A DNA stretch of 64,000 bases. Source: Spelaeicoccus albus (GTDB lineage Bacteria; Actinomycetota; Actinomycetes; Actinomycetales; Brevibacteriaceae). The translations under genes were made by a program, and so were the position numbers. Numbering within the stretch: position 1 is the stretch's first letter; each line of letters begins with the position of its first letter. Positions 1 through 8,992 of the stretch are shown here, piece by piece. Location of the stretch: positions 2,604,001-2,668,000 of the forward strand of contig NZ_JACBZP010000001.1 in NCBI RefSeq assembly GCF_013409065.1. Reading direction: 5' to 3'. The notes beneath the pieces were generated by a model that saw nothing but the letters and a program-made list of their open reading frames with translations, had not been told where the DNA came from and did no database searches.

Positions 1-125
1 AAGAACGACCACCAGGCCTTGTCTACCGAATTCTTATCCTCCAAGAACCGTTCGTACATTTCGTCAACAAGCCACTCGTTGGCACCGAAGTCTGCCGGTA
101 CCCGTTGGGTTGTCTGATCGGACAC
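1..125 (-). CDS. kgd: 2-oxoglutarate dehydrogenase E1 / multifunctional 2-oxoglutarate metabolism enzyme, N-terminal fragment
   Basis: Only the first 41 codons are inside the window; the rest lies beyond base 1. Reading the minus strand from a GTG at 125-123 gives a peptide containing FGANEWLVDEMYERF and then KNSVDKAWWSFF. This is the characteristic N-terminal segment of the actinobacterial Kgd/OdhA/SucA protein, which decarboxylates 2-oxoglutarate in the TCA cycle and carries a fused succinyltransferase domain in this phylum. A purine-rich GGAAGAGGG lies about 11 bases before the GTG. The identification rests on this short conserved segment alone, so the domain architecture of the full protein cannot be verified here. 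Confidence 0.8.
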   Translation of the reverse strand, partial: MSDQTTQRVPADFGANEWLVDEMYERFLEDKNSVDKAWWSF

Positions 126-379
126 GGCGAAGATCGCCCTCTTCCATCGTCGCAAGTTTGTGTGAACTCGATGCCAAGCCTAGTGCCTTGCAGGCATGAA
201 ATGACACTTCAAACCCCGCTGACACGCGGTATTTCGCCCTGTAAGACGAAGGTGGCCGTATAAACGCCGTCATTCCGGGGCAGGCGTGCCGCGATGTGGC
301 AAATATCGCATTGGCACGGCGTCGCCGTTCCGGGGCCACTTCCCGGCCCTGCCGCGGCGTGCGGACAGCGACGTCCCGA

Positions 380-385
380 TACGAT
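380..385 (+). promoter_or_regulatory. -10 element, leaderless guaB1 promoter
   Basis: TACGAT sits six bases before the ATG at 392 and no Shine-Dalgarno sequence precedes the start, which fits a leaderless transcript. No clear -35 was seen. Confidence 0.5.
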
Positions 386-388
386 TGA

Positions 389-1840
<1,452 letters not shown>

Positions 1841-1849
1841 GATTTCCTC

Positions 1850-1954
1850 ATGGTCGGCTCAAGTACCGGCCGGCACCCTGCCGGCCGCCCCGAATCTCCA
1901 GCTGATCAATATGGCCGCCGCACCGGCGCGGCCGGCCCGGCCGGGCGCTGCTGA
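1850..1954 (+). CDS. Putative 34-residue leaderless upstream ORF coupled to the CNNM gene
   Basis: An ATG at 1850 lies six bases after a TAGGAT hexamer and opens a 34-codon frame. Its TGA (1952-1954) overlaps the ATG (1954-1956) of the next gene as TGATG. The peptide is rich in Gly, Arg, Pro and Ala and ends in Cys; I recognise no family. The downstream CNNM gene has no convincing ribosome binding site, so termination-reinitiation from this frame could deliver its ribosomes. It may be a translated leader and not a functional peptide. An inverted repeat (1867-1875 with 1879-1887) lies inside it. Support is architectural only. Confidence 0.4.
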   Translation: MVGSSTGRHPAGRPESPADQYGRRTGAAGPAGRC

Positions 1955-3324
1955 TGGAATGGATCCTCTTAGCGCTGGCCATCGTCTTAACTGCCGGCAC
2001 CGGCCTATTCGTCATCGCCGAATTCTCACTCATCACGTTGGATCGGCCGATGGTCGAGGACGCCGTGAAACGCGGGGAAGCCGGCAGCAAGCAGTTGCTG
2101 CGCGGAGTCCGGACGCTGTCGACGCAGCTGTCGTCGGCGCAGGTCGGTATTACGCTGACCACGCTGTTGACGGGCTTTTTGATGGAGCCCTCGCTCGGGA
2201 GGCTGCTTGCGGGGCCGCTGGAGGACCTCGGCGTGCCGGGGTCCAAAAGCGTGGCCTTGACCATTGCACTCATCGCGGCGACTGTCTTTTCCATGCTCAT
2301 CGGCGAACTGGTGCCGAAGAACCTGGCCATCACATCCCCATTGGCGGCCGGACGCCGTGTCGCCGCGTTCCAGCTGTCGTTCACGCTGGTGTTCAAGCCG
2401 CTCGTCGCTCTGCTGAACGGCACCGCCAATTTGGTGCTGCATTGGATGGGCCTTTCCCCCCAGGAGGAGAATTCATCGGGCCGGGCTCCGCAGGAACTGG
2501 TTGCCCTGGTCCGCAGGTCCGCCGAGGCCGGCACCCTGGACGCGCAGACGGCAACGCTGCTGACCAGGTCGCTGGCGTTCTCGGAGCGGACCGCAGCCGA
2601 CGTGATGACTCCGCGGACGCAGGTGTACTCGGTGCGCAAGAGCACGACCGCAGCCGAACTCGTCACGATTGCCCGGCGGACCGGGTTCTCGCGCTTTCCG
2701 GTCGTCGGGTCGTCCCGGGACGACATCATTGGCGTCGTGCACCTCAAGACCGCAATCGCCGTACCGCACGAGAACCGGCACCAGGCCTTTGTCGGATCGC
2801 TGATGCGCGAAGCCGTCCAACTTCCCGAGACGGTGCGGCTCGACCCGCTGCTACTCGAACTGCGCGGTAAGGGCTTGCAGATGGCGGTGGTCGTCGATGA
2901 ATTCGGGGGGACGGCCGGCGTCGTGACGTTGGAAGACGTCGTGGAGGAACTTGTCGGCGAGGTCGCCGACGAACACGACAGATCCCGGTCCGGCGCGCGC
3001 CGCACCGTCGACGGGTCGTGGATGATGCCCGGGCTGCTCCGGCCCGACGAAGCACGCCGCGAAACCGGAGCGGCAATTCCCGAGGACTCGGCATACGAAA
3101 CACTCGGCGGTTACCTTATGACCGAGTTGGGCCGGGTGCCGGAGGTCGGTGACCGGATCGCCATCCCGGCCGGCATATTGCGGGTCGAACGAATGCACCG
3201 GCGGCGAGTTGACCGCGTCCGGTTCATCCCGAGCCTGGGCGCGGCAGCGAAGCAGGGCGGCGCCGACGAGTCCGCGTCGTCCGACCGACGCCGGAACAAA
3301 GCGGGAGGGCACACCGATGCATAG
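1954..3324 (+). CDS. CNNM/CorC-type transporter (hemolysin family, DUF21-CBS-CorC), first copy
   Basis: The 456-residue protein starts with a DUF21/CNNM membrane domain (several hydrophobic helices, about residues 1-190, containing the SAQVGITL and GELVPKN motifs). A CBS pair follows at about 205-335 (TAADVMTPR, GGTAGVVTLEDVVEELVGE) and a C-terminal CorC_HlyC transporter-associated domain at about 345-430. Family members handle Mg2+/divalent cation export or homeostasis, with ATP-Mg sensed by the CBS pair. The tail after residue 425 is Lys/Arg-rich and probably disordered. Its stop overlaps the start of a second, shorter paralogue by eight bases, so both are probably made together, possibly as a heteromer. 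The exact ion is unknown. Confidence 0.85.
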   Translation: MEWILLALAIVLTAGTGLFVIAEFSLITLDRPMVEDAVKRGEAGSKQLLRGVRTLSTQLSSAQVGITLTTLLTGFLMEPSLGRLLAGPLEDLGVPGSKSVALTIALIAATVFSMLIGELVPKNLAITSPLAAGRRVAAFQLSFTLVFKPLVALLNGTANLVLHWMGLSPQEENSSGRAPQELVALVRRSAEAGTLDAQTATLLTRSLAFSERTAADVMTPRTQVYSVRKSTTAAELVTIARRTGFSRFPVVGSSRDDIIGVVHLKTAIAVPHENRHQAFVGSLMREAVQLPETVRLDPLLLELRGKGLQMAVVVDEFGGTAGVVTLEDVVEELVGEVADEHDRSRSGARRTVDGSWMMPGLLRPDEARRETGAAIPEDSAYETLGGYLMTELGRVPEVGDRIAIPAGILRVERMHRRRVDRVRFIPSLGAAAKQGGADESASSDRRRNKAGGHTDA

Positions 3325-4375
3325 CGCGGTTGGCCTGATCTGGCTCGTCGTCCTGCTGCTGGGCAACGCGTTCTTCGTGTCGGCCGAGTTTTCGATAGTT
3401 GCGGCGCGTCGCAGCCAGATCGAACCGCGCGCCGAAGCCGGATCGCGGGCGGCGATCACCACGCTGTACGCAATGGAACACGTGTCATTGATGCTGGCCG
3501 TGTGCCAGCTGGGCATCACCGTGTGCTCGCTGTTGATCGGCGACGTCGCCGAGCCGGCGTTGCACCATCTGCTGGTCGGCCCGCTGGACTTCCTGGGCGT
3601 GCCGGCCGGAGCATCGACGATCATCGCTTTCGCCCTGGCCATGATCGTCGTGGTGTATTTGCACGTGGTCGTGGGGGAGATGGTCCCGAAGAACCTGGCA
3701 CTTGCCGCCAGCGGCCGAGCCGCCATGTTCCTGGCACCGCCGTTGGTGTACCTGGGCAAGGTCGTCAAATTCGTGACGGGCCCGCTGAACGCGGCCGCCA
3801 ACGGATTGCTGCGGCTCGTGGGCATCACCCCGCGCGGAGAAGTGAACTCCACGTTCACCGTCGAAGAAGTGCAATCGATAATGTCCGAATCGATGCGCGA
3901 GGGCAAGCTGACCGATACGACGGGCGTGCTGGCCGGGGCGTTGGGGTTTTCCGAGCTGACGGCCGCCGACGTGATGGTCGAACGGGCGTCGCTGGTGACG
4001 TTGCCCAATGCCTGCACGCCGACCGATGTGGAACGGCTGGTCGGCAAGAACGGCTTTTCACGGTTCCTCGTGACCGGGGACGACGGCGATCTGGTCGCCT
4101 ACGTGCACATCAAGGACGTGCTGTACGCCGATGAACGCCCGGAGCTGATGGACGAGCCGATTGCGGACAAACGCTTCCGCGCACTGGTGAGCGTGGCTCA
4201 CGACGACGACCTCGAAGACGCCATGGCGACCATGCAGCGCAGCGGCATCCACGTGGCCCGCGTGATCGATCCGGACGGGACGACGTCCGGCGTCATCTTC
4301 TTGGAAGACGTCATCGAAGAACTCGTCGGTGAGATCCGCGACGCCATGCAAGAAGAGGAACGTAAACGCGTTTAA
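3317..4375 (+). CDS. CNNM/CorC-type transporter, second copy
   Basis: This 352-residue paralogue has the same DUF21 membrane domain (MHSAVGL..., ...AEFSIVAARRSQIEPR; later VGEMVPKNLALAASG) and CBS pair (TAADVMVERAS; TSGVIFLEDVIEELVGEI). It ends right after the CBS pair and so lacks the CorC_HlyC domain of its partner. I chose the ATG at 3317 because GCGGGAGGG lies just upstream and the membrane domain begins at once; longer in-frame starts add a non-conserved Arg-rich extension. It overlaps the upstream copy by eight bases. The asymmetric pair, one with and one without CorC_HlyC, matches the Rv1842c-Rv1841c arrangement and suggests paired function. Confidence 0.85.
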   Translation: MHSAVGLIWLVVLLLGNAFFVSAEFSIVAARRSQIEPRAEAGSRAAITTLYAMEHVSLMLAVCQLGITVCSLLIGDVAEPALHHLLVGPLDFLGVPAGASTIIAFALAMIVVVYLHVVVGEMVPKNLALAASGRAAMFLAPPLVYLGKVVKFVTGPLNAAANGLLRLVGITPRGEVNSTFTVEEVQSIMSESMREGKLTDTTGVLAGALGFSELTAADVMVERASLVTLPNACTPTDVERLVGKNGFSRFLVTGDDGDLVAYVHIKDVLYADERPELMDEPIADKRFRALVSVAHDDDLEDAMATMQRSGIHVARVIDPDGTTSGVIFLEDVIEELVGEIRDAMQEEERKRV

Positions 4376-4378
4376 TGG

Positions 4379-4384
4379 CATAAT
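4379..4384 (+). promoter_or_regulatory. -10 element, leaderless L,D-transpeptidase promoter
   Basis: CATAAT, five of six matches to TATAAT, lies seven bases before the ATG at 4392, just after the preceding stop codon. Confidence 0.5.
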
Positions 4385-4391
4385 TGGCCTA

Positions 4392-5606
4392 ATGCATACG
4401 GCTATCCAGAGTTCCCGATCGCGTCGGCGAGCACGTGGCCTGCTCGCCGCAGTGACGATGTCCGTCTTGGCAGTGACCGGATGTTCGAGCTCGGGCCCGG
4501 CCAAGGACAACGCCGAATCGCCGTCCCCGACGCCCACCCCGACCCCCATCAGCGTGAAGACGGCGCACGCCGCATCCGGCAACGTCGCGTTCGGCAAGCC
4601 CGTGACGCTCAAGGCGTCCGAGGGTTCGATCAAGTCGATGTCCGTGACGGGACCGCACGGCAAGGACATCAAGGGGACGGTGGCCCAGGGCGGCAAGGCA
4701 TGGCGGTCGGCCGGGCCGATCAAACCGGCAGGCACGTGGAAATGGACGGCGACCGGCACCAACGGCACCCGGACGAAGGGCCGGGTCTCGGCGACCAAGG
4801 CCAAGTCGAAGGAACATGCCACGGTCAATATCGGCAGGGACGAAACCGTCGGCATCGCGGCCCCCGTCATAGTGAACTTCCAGGCCAATGTGAAAGACAA
4901 GGCCAATCTGGAACGGCATATGACGGTGCGGATGCGTCCGCACGGCTCTCACGGCGCGTGGAAGAAGGCAAGCGGTTCGTGGGCGTGGATGTACGCAGCG
5001 CCGGGCACCGAGAAGGCGCATTTCCGGCCGAAGAAGTTCTGGCCGGCCCATACCGACGTCCGCGTCGATCTGCCGCTCGGCACGCTCGACTGGGGCGGGG
5101 GAATGACGGGCCGCACGGATATCACCATGCGGTTCACCATCGGCCGCTCGCAAATCGTCAAAGCCGATGCGAAGAAGCACAATATCGTCGTGTACCGGGA
5201 CGGCAAGAAGGTGCACACGTATCCGGCGTCGTACGGCATGGACTCGGTCAAGGACCGCAACACGCGCTCGGGCATTCATGTCGTGACGGAGAAATACAAG
5301 GTCAAGCGCATGACGTCCGAACGCTGGGGGTACGACCTGAAGGAGCGCTGGGCCGTGCGCATCAACAACAACGGTGAGTTCATCCACGCGAACCCCGCAA
5401 CTACCGGAGACCAGGGCAGCCGCAACGTCTCACACGGATGCATCAACCTGTCGACGGCCAATGCTCGCGCGTATTACTCGACCGCGATCTACGGGGACCC
5501 GGTAGTGGTGACCGGGACGAAGACGCAACTTTCCGATTCGCTGACCGAGTTGTACGACTGGGCACTGTCCTGGCAGAAGTGGAAGAGTCTGTCGGCTCTG
5601 AACTAG
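4392..5606 (+). CDS. L,D-transpeptidase lipoprotein (YkuD family with Ig-like domains)
   Basis: The 404-residue protein begins with Arg-rich and hydrophobic segments ending in a lipobox, VTGC, with Cys31 as the lipidation site. A Ser/Pro/Thr linker (SPSPTPTPTP) and two bacterial Ig-like segments follow, then a YkuD catalytic domain. The motif SHGCINLS places the catalytic Cys at 350, with the HG before it. Family members form 3-3 cross-links in peptidoglycan or attach proteins to it; the layout matches actinobacterial LdtMt2-type enzymes. The ATG at 4392 gives a clean signal peptide; the longer frame reading through the previous gene does not. The next gene, a VanY-type carboxypeptidase, could supply the tetrapeptide donors these enzymes need. 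Confidence 0.9.
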   Translation: MHTAIQSSRSRRRARGLLAAVTMSVLAVTGCSSSGPAKDNAESPSPTPTPTPISVKTAHAASGNVAFGKPVTLKASEGSIKSMSVTGPHGKDIKGTVAQGGKAWRSAGPIKPAGTWKWTATGTNGTRTKGRVSATKAKSKEHATVNIGRDETVGIAAPVIVNFQANVKDKANLERHMTVRMRPHGSHGAWKKASGSWAWMYAAPGTEKAHFRPKKFWPAHTDVRVDLPLGTLDWGGGMTGRTDITMRFTIGRSQIVKADAKKHNIVVYRDGKKVHTYPASYGMDSVKDRNTRSGIHVVTEKYKVKRMTSERWGYDLKERWAVRINNNGEFIHANPATTGDQGSRNVSHGCINLSTANARAYYSTAIYGDPVVVTGTKTQLSDSLTELYDWALSWQKWKSLSALN

Positions 5607-5800
5607 TTCGCCGATAAAGAATTTCGGCAGGGTGCGAACGAATTCGCGCTTGCGGGTTGTGCCGGCCCGGTACCGTTCCGTTATGCTGTTGTTACCTCGG
5701 GTACAACGGTGCCGACCGGCCTCCCCACGGCAGCAATCAGGCCGATAATCAGGCGCCAACACCGTCTGTTTCATTTTTTTCGACATAAGGGGATTCTTCT

Positions 5801-6592
5801 GTGGCCTCTCACCGCGCAGAGACCGATCACCGCGCAGAGACCGCTTCCCGTCGCACCCGCAGGAAACCGCGTCGCCGGAGTTCGCTGCGACGGGCCGCGC
5901 TGACGATCACCAGCATCGCCGCCGGTGCCGCAGTGGCGGTCGGCGGATTGTCCTTGTCCGGCGCCCTGGACAGTCCCGCCGCGGCACACGTCGACTCCTC
6001 GCCGGCTTCAAAGCAGCTCACGGCGCTGTCGCCGCAACACATCGGCGGTCGAGCGACGTCCGGCTCGCAGGTGCAGCAGGACAAATCGGCCTCCGGCAAG
6101 GGCCCGTCGGCCAACTCGGCCGGGGGCAGCGCCCGCTCCATCACCCGCCAGGTACTGCCCGGATGCAGCGGCGAATTGCCGAGCGGATCGGCGAGCAACG
6201 GCATGCTCCCGGACAGCTGGCTGTGCAAAATCGGCGTCGGCAACTTCAAACTGCGCGCCGACGCGGCGGTCGCGTTCGCCGTGATGAACGCCGCCTACAA
6301 GGCCGACACCGGGAAGAGTCTTTGCTTGACGGACGCGTATCGATCGATGGCAGTCCAGGAAGCGGCCCGCGCGAACAAGCCCGGCCTTGCCGCCGTCCCG
6401 GGAACAAGCCAGCACGGCTGGGGGATCGCCATCGACTTCGGCTGCAAAGGCCAGCAGAGCGGCCGGGGACAGCAGTGGAACTGGCTGATCAAGAATTCGA
6501 AAAAGTACGGCTGGGAAAACCCCGAGTGGGCGAAGACCAGCAAGTTCGAACCGTGGCATTTCGAGTACGCCCCGGGCCGCGGGAAGAAATAA
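5801..6592 (+). CDS. Secreted D-alanyl-D-alanine carboxypeptidase (VanY-like, M15B)
   Basis: The 263-residue protein has an Arg-rich N-terminus, a single hydrophobic segment (about residues 33-60) that looks like a signal peptide or anchor, a low-complexity Ser/Gly linker and a C-terminal M15B domain. The zinc site is visible as SQHGWGIAID (His205, Asp212) and EPWHFEY (His253), with Glu250 as the expected catalytic base. These enzymes trim D-Ala from peptidoglycan stem peptides in the wall. GTG is the start, preceded by AAGGGGA at good spacing. The 194 bases upstream contain a TATGCT hexamer at 5682, which would give an untranslated leader of about 110 bases; I could not match the leader to a known riboswitch. 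Confidence 0.88.
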   Translation: MASHRAETDHRAETASRRTRRKPRRRSSLRRAALTITSIAAGAAVAVGGLSLSGALDSPAAAHVDSSPASKQLTALSPQHIGGRATSGSQVQQDKSASGKGPSANSAGGSARSITRQVLPGCSGELPSGSASNGMLPDSWLCKIGVGNFKLRADAAVAFAVMNAAYKADTGKSLCLTDAYRSMAVQEAARANKPGLAAVPGTSQHGWGIAIDFGCKGQQSGRGQQWNWLIKNSKKYGWENPEWAKTSKFEPWHFEYAPGRGKK

Positions 6593-6618
6593 CCGCCCGC
6601 ATTAAAACGTGAACGATC

Positions 6619-6694
6619 TGGTGCCCGCGATAGGATTCGAACCTACGACTTTCTGCTCCGGAGGCAGACGCTCTATCCACTGAGCTACGCGGGC
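6619..6694 (-). tRNA. tRNA-Arg (anticodon CCG)
   Basis: The minus strand folds into a complete cloverleaf. The seven-base acceptor stem is GCCCGCG/CGCGGGC. The D arm contains GCTCAGTGGATAGAGC, the anticodon stem TCTGC/GCAGA holds the loop CTCCGGA (anticodon CCG), and the T arm contains GTAGG-TTCGAAT-CCTAT. The discriminator is A and the CCA end is encoded (6619-6621). It decodes CGG, a common Arg codon in this GC-rich genome. A TAAAGT hexamer on the same strand at 6706-6711 is a plausible -10 box. Confidence 0.96.
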
Positions 6695-6814
6695 CGGCCA
6701 GGAAAACTTTACCAGTACCGAAGCAGCGGGAAAAACCAGCCGGTGCGCCGGTGCTCGGACGCTTACTGAAATACTTGACCTCGTGCCGCTTTTCCACCCG
6801 ACCGCCAACCTGCC

Positions 6815-8134
6815 ATGACGCAGGCCCAATCGACGCAAACCGTCAAGCGCCCGCTATGGGCCGGCCGGACACTTGCACTCATCGGCATCGTGCTGGCCGC
6901 TTTCAACCTGCGGACCGCCGTCACGTCGATCCCGCCGCTTTTCGACGTGGTCGGCGGAGAACTCGGCTTCGGCAACGGGTTCACATCGGTGCTGGGGATG
7001 ATGCCGACCGCCGCGTTTGCCGTATTTGGCTTCAGCACGCCGATCATCGCTCGCCGATTCGGTCTTGAAGTGACGGCCATCGCCGCCATGGTACTGGCTG
7101 CAGGCGGCCAGTTCGGGCGAGTCCTTGTCGACTCGCCCAGCGTGTTCCTCGTGTTCTCGGTTGTCTCGCTTGCCGGCATGGGCGCCGGTAACGTCGTGCT
7201 GCCGCCGTTGGTCAAGCGATACTTCCCGGACCGGATCGGCGGCTTGAGCGCCATGTACCTGGTCATCTTGCAATTCGGCACCATGCTGCCGGCACTCGTG
7301 ACCGTCCCGATCGCGAACGCCGTGGGGTGGAAGCTCTCGTTGGCCAGCTGGGGTGTGATCGCCGTTGCCGCCGTCGTGCCGTGGCTCGGACCGGCGTTCG
7401 CTCAGCGCAAGGGCAACCGTGCCGGCACGCTGGTCGAGCGGTCCCGGCCGGACGACGGCACGGCGTCCGTATCCGCGGCGTCCGGAGCCGCACCCGCCGA
7501 CGGCGACGCAATGCCGGTCCGGCAGCCGCGCGGACGGGTCTGGCGTTCACCCATTGCCATCGGCCTCACTCTCATGTTCGGATCGACATCGCTGAACACC
7601 TATGCCCTGTTCACGTGGCTTCCGAAAATCGTGGTGGACGCCGGGCGCTCTGCCGAGTTCGGGGGCGCCATGCTCAGCCTGTTCTCCGGCCTGGGACTCG
7701 TTGCCGGCTTGCTGATGCCGATTGTCGCAACTCGCGTGCGCCATCCGTATCCGTTCGTGTGGGCCTGCATCGCGTTCTTCGTGGCCGGCTACCTCGGGCT
7801 GTGGCTGGCCCCGGGGCACGGAACGGTGTTCTGGGTGATCCTGGCCGGACTCGGGCCGTCGACATTCCCGATGTCGCTCACGCTGGTGAACGTCCGCACC
7901 CGAACGGCAAGCGGGTCGGCCGCGCTGTCCGGGTTCATGCAGGGGATCGGCTATGCGCTGGCCTGCCTCGGTCCGTTGCTCTTCGGGCTCGTGCACGAAG
8001 CGACCGGAAGCTGGACGGCGCCGTTCGGCACGCTCGGCCTCAGCCTCGTCATGCTGGCCGTCGGCGGGTACTTCGCATGCCGGCCGCACTATCTCGAAGA
8101 CACGTGGCATGCAAAGGACCCCGTCCGGGTCTAG
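6815..8134 (+). CDS. MFS transporter, CynX/NimT-like family
   Basis: The 439-residue protein is strongly hydrophobic with about twelve helices split by a hydrophilic loop (about residues 200-245). The first helix region reads AAFNLRTAVTSIPPLF, characteristic of the CynX/NimT (cyanate/nitroimidazole) group of the major facilitator superfamily. The substrate cannot be read from sequence; relatives include the cyanate permease CynX and the 2-nitroimidazole transporter NimT. No ribosome binding site is evident before the ATG. The gene stands alone and is followed by a cluster of intergenic palindromic repeats. Confidence 0.8.
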   Translation: MTQAQSTQTVKRPLWAGRTLALIGIVLAAFNLRTAVTSIPPLFDVVGGELGFGNGFTSVLGMMPTAAFAVFGFSTPIIARRFGLEVTAIAAMVLAAGGQFGRVLVDSPSVFLVFSVVSLAGMGAGNVVLPPLVKRYFPDRIGGLSAMYLVILQFGTMLPALVTVPIANAVGWKLSLASWGVIAVAAVVPWLGPAFAQRKGNRAGTLVERSRPDDGTASVSAASGAAPADGDAMPVRQPRGRVWRSPIAIGLTLMFGSTSLNTYALFTWLPKIVVDAGRSAEFGGAMLSLFSGLGLVAGLLMPIVATRVRHPYPFVWACIAFFVAGYLGLWLAPGHGTVFWVILAGLGPSTFPMSLTLVNVRTRTASGSAALSGFMQGIGYALACLGPLLFGLVHEATGSWTAPFGTLGLSLVMLAVGGYFACRPHYLEDTWHAKDPVRV

Positions 8135-8138
8135 TGGC

Positions 8139-8278
8139 CGAGTGGCGGCGAATGGCTGACCCCGGGGTGAGCCTGCGCATCGAGTGGCGGCGAATGGCTG
8201 CGAAATCATCGATTTCGCAGCCATTCGCCACCACTCGGCGAGGGGGCGTGACCATTCGCCACCACTCGGCGAGGGGGC
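8139..8278. repeat. Cluster of dispersed palindromic repeats (four half-units)
   Basis: A 20-base unit starting CGAGTGGCGGCGAATGG occurs at 8139-8158 and 8181-8200. Its inverse complement (CCATTCGCCACCACTCG) occurs at 8221-8237 and 8252-8268, the last two within 27-base direct repeats (8221-8247 and 8252-8278). The second and third units form a near-perfect 57-base palindrome (8181-8237) with a three-base loop and one mismatch in 27 pairs. Related palindromes lie at 29584-29640 and 60543-60588, always between genes. No transposase is associated. Confidence 0.85.
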
Positions 8279-8323
8279 AACGGCTGCGCGGCCGGGTACT
8301 TCTGGGAGGGCAAGGCTCCACTT

Positions 8324-8908
8324 CTACGAGGGCATGGCTCCGGTGTGCTCGGGAGTGATCGGCACCGAATTGATCTGGACGCCGTGCCACGCGCCGTCCG
8401 AATAGTGGATCTCCGAGACCGTTGCGTTGTGGATATGGTCGACCGGGTAGCCGACGACCTCGCTCATGACCAACCGGATCAGTGTCCCGTGCGTCACGGC
8501 CAGCACGCGCCCGGTGGGGAATTGTCGTCTCAGCTCGTTGACGCCGTCCATTCCGTGCCGCGTGACCGTCTCTTCCGAATCCATCCCGGGAAAGTTCCCG
8601 TCGGGCCAGCGCGACATCGCTTCCTCGTCGGTGATCCCCTCGGCTTTGCCGTATCCGCGTTCGACGAGCGCCTCCAAATGCTCGGTGACGGGCAGCCCCA
8701 CCGCCTCGCCGATGATCGTTGCCGTATCGGCGGCGCGCATGAGCGGGGACGAGACAAGTACGTCCCAATGCGAATCGGCGAGAATCGCGGCGGTCGCACG
8801 CGCTTGTTGGCGGCCGTTCTCGTTCAGCGGGACATCGGAGGTCCCCTGTAGACGACCTGCCGCGTTCCACGCCGTTTCGCCATGTCGGACGAGAGCTATC
8901 GAAGTCAT
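8324..8908 (-). CDS. Histidine phosphatase family protein (phosphoglycerate-mutase-like)
   Basis: The 194-residue protein carries the RHG motif at the N-terminus (LVRHGETAWN), the SSPLMRAADTA segment and a C-terminal VTHGTLIR with the second catalytic His. These define the histidine phosphatase superfamily, in which the first His is phosphorylated. The substrate could be a phosphosugar, a cobalamin precursor or other phosphoester; sequence alone does not decide. It is transcribed away from argS. TAGCGT on its strand lies six bases before the ATG, suggesting a leaderless message. Confidence 0.87.
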   Translation of the reverse strand: MTSIALVRHGETAWNAAGRLQGTSDVPLNENGRQQARATAAILADSHWDVLVSSPLMRAADTATIIGEAVGLPVTEHLEALVERGYGKAEGITDEEAMSRWPDGNFPGMDSEETVTRHGMDGVNELRRQFPTGRVLAVTHGTLIRLVMSEVVGYPVDHIHNATVSEIHYSDGAWHGVQINSVPITPEHTGAMPS

Positions 8909-8914
8909 ATGATT

Positions 8915-8920
8915 ACGCTA
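8915..8920 (-). promoter_or_regulatory. -10 element, leaderless histidine phosphatase promoter
   Basis: On the minus strand TAGCGT is six bases upstream of the ATG at 8908; there is no Shine-Dalgarno sequence between them. Confidence 0.45.
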
Positions 8921-8980
8921 CCCGGCGACCCGGGCATCTTGAGCGATGGACTGACATGGCACGCGGCGGCGCCGAATCAG

Positions 8981-8986
8981 TAGGCT
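8981..8986 (+). promoter_or_regulatory. -10 element, leaderless argS operon promoter
   Basis: TAGGCT lies six bases before the argS GTG (8993). It would drive the argS-lysA-hom-thrC-thrB run. Confidence 0.5.
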
Positions 8987-8992
8987 TGCCCC

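Noticed and set aside
5690-5800. Possible c-di-AMP (ydaO-type) riboswitch before the VanY-like gene
   Set aside because: Cell-wall hydrolases in Actinobacteria often have one, but I could not find its conserved core sequences here. A covariance-model search would decide.
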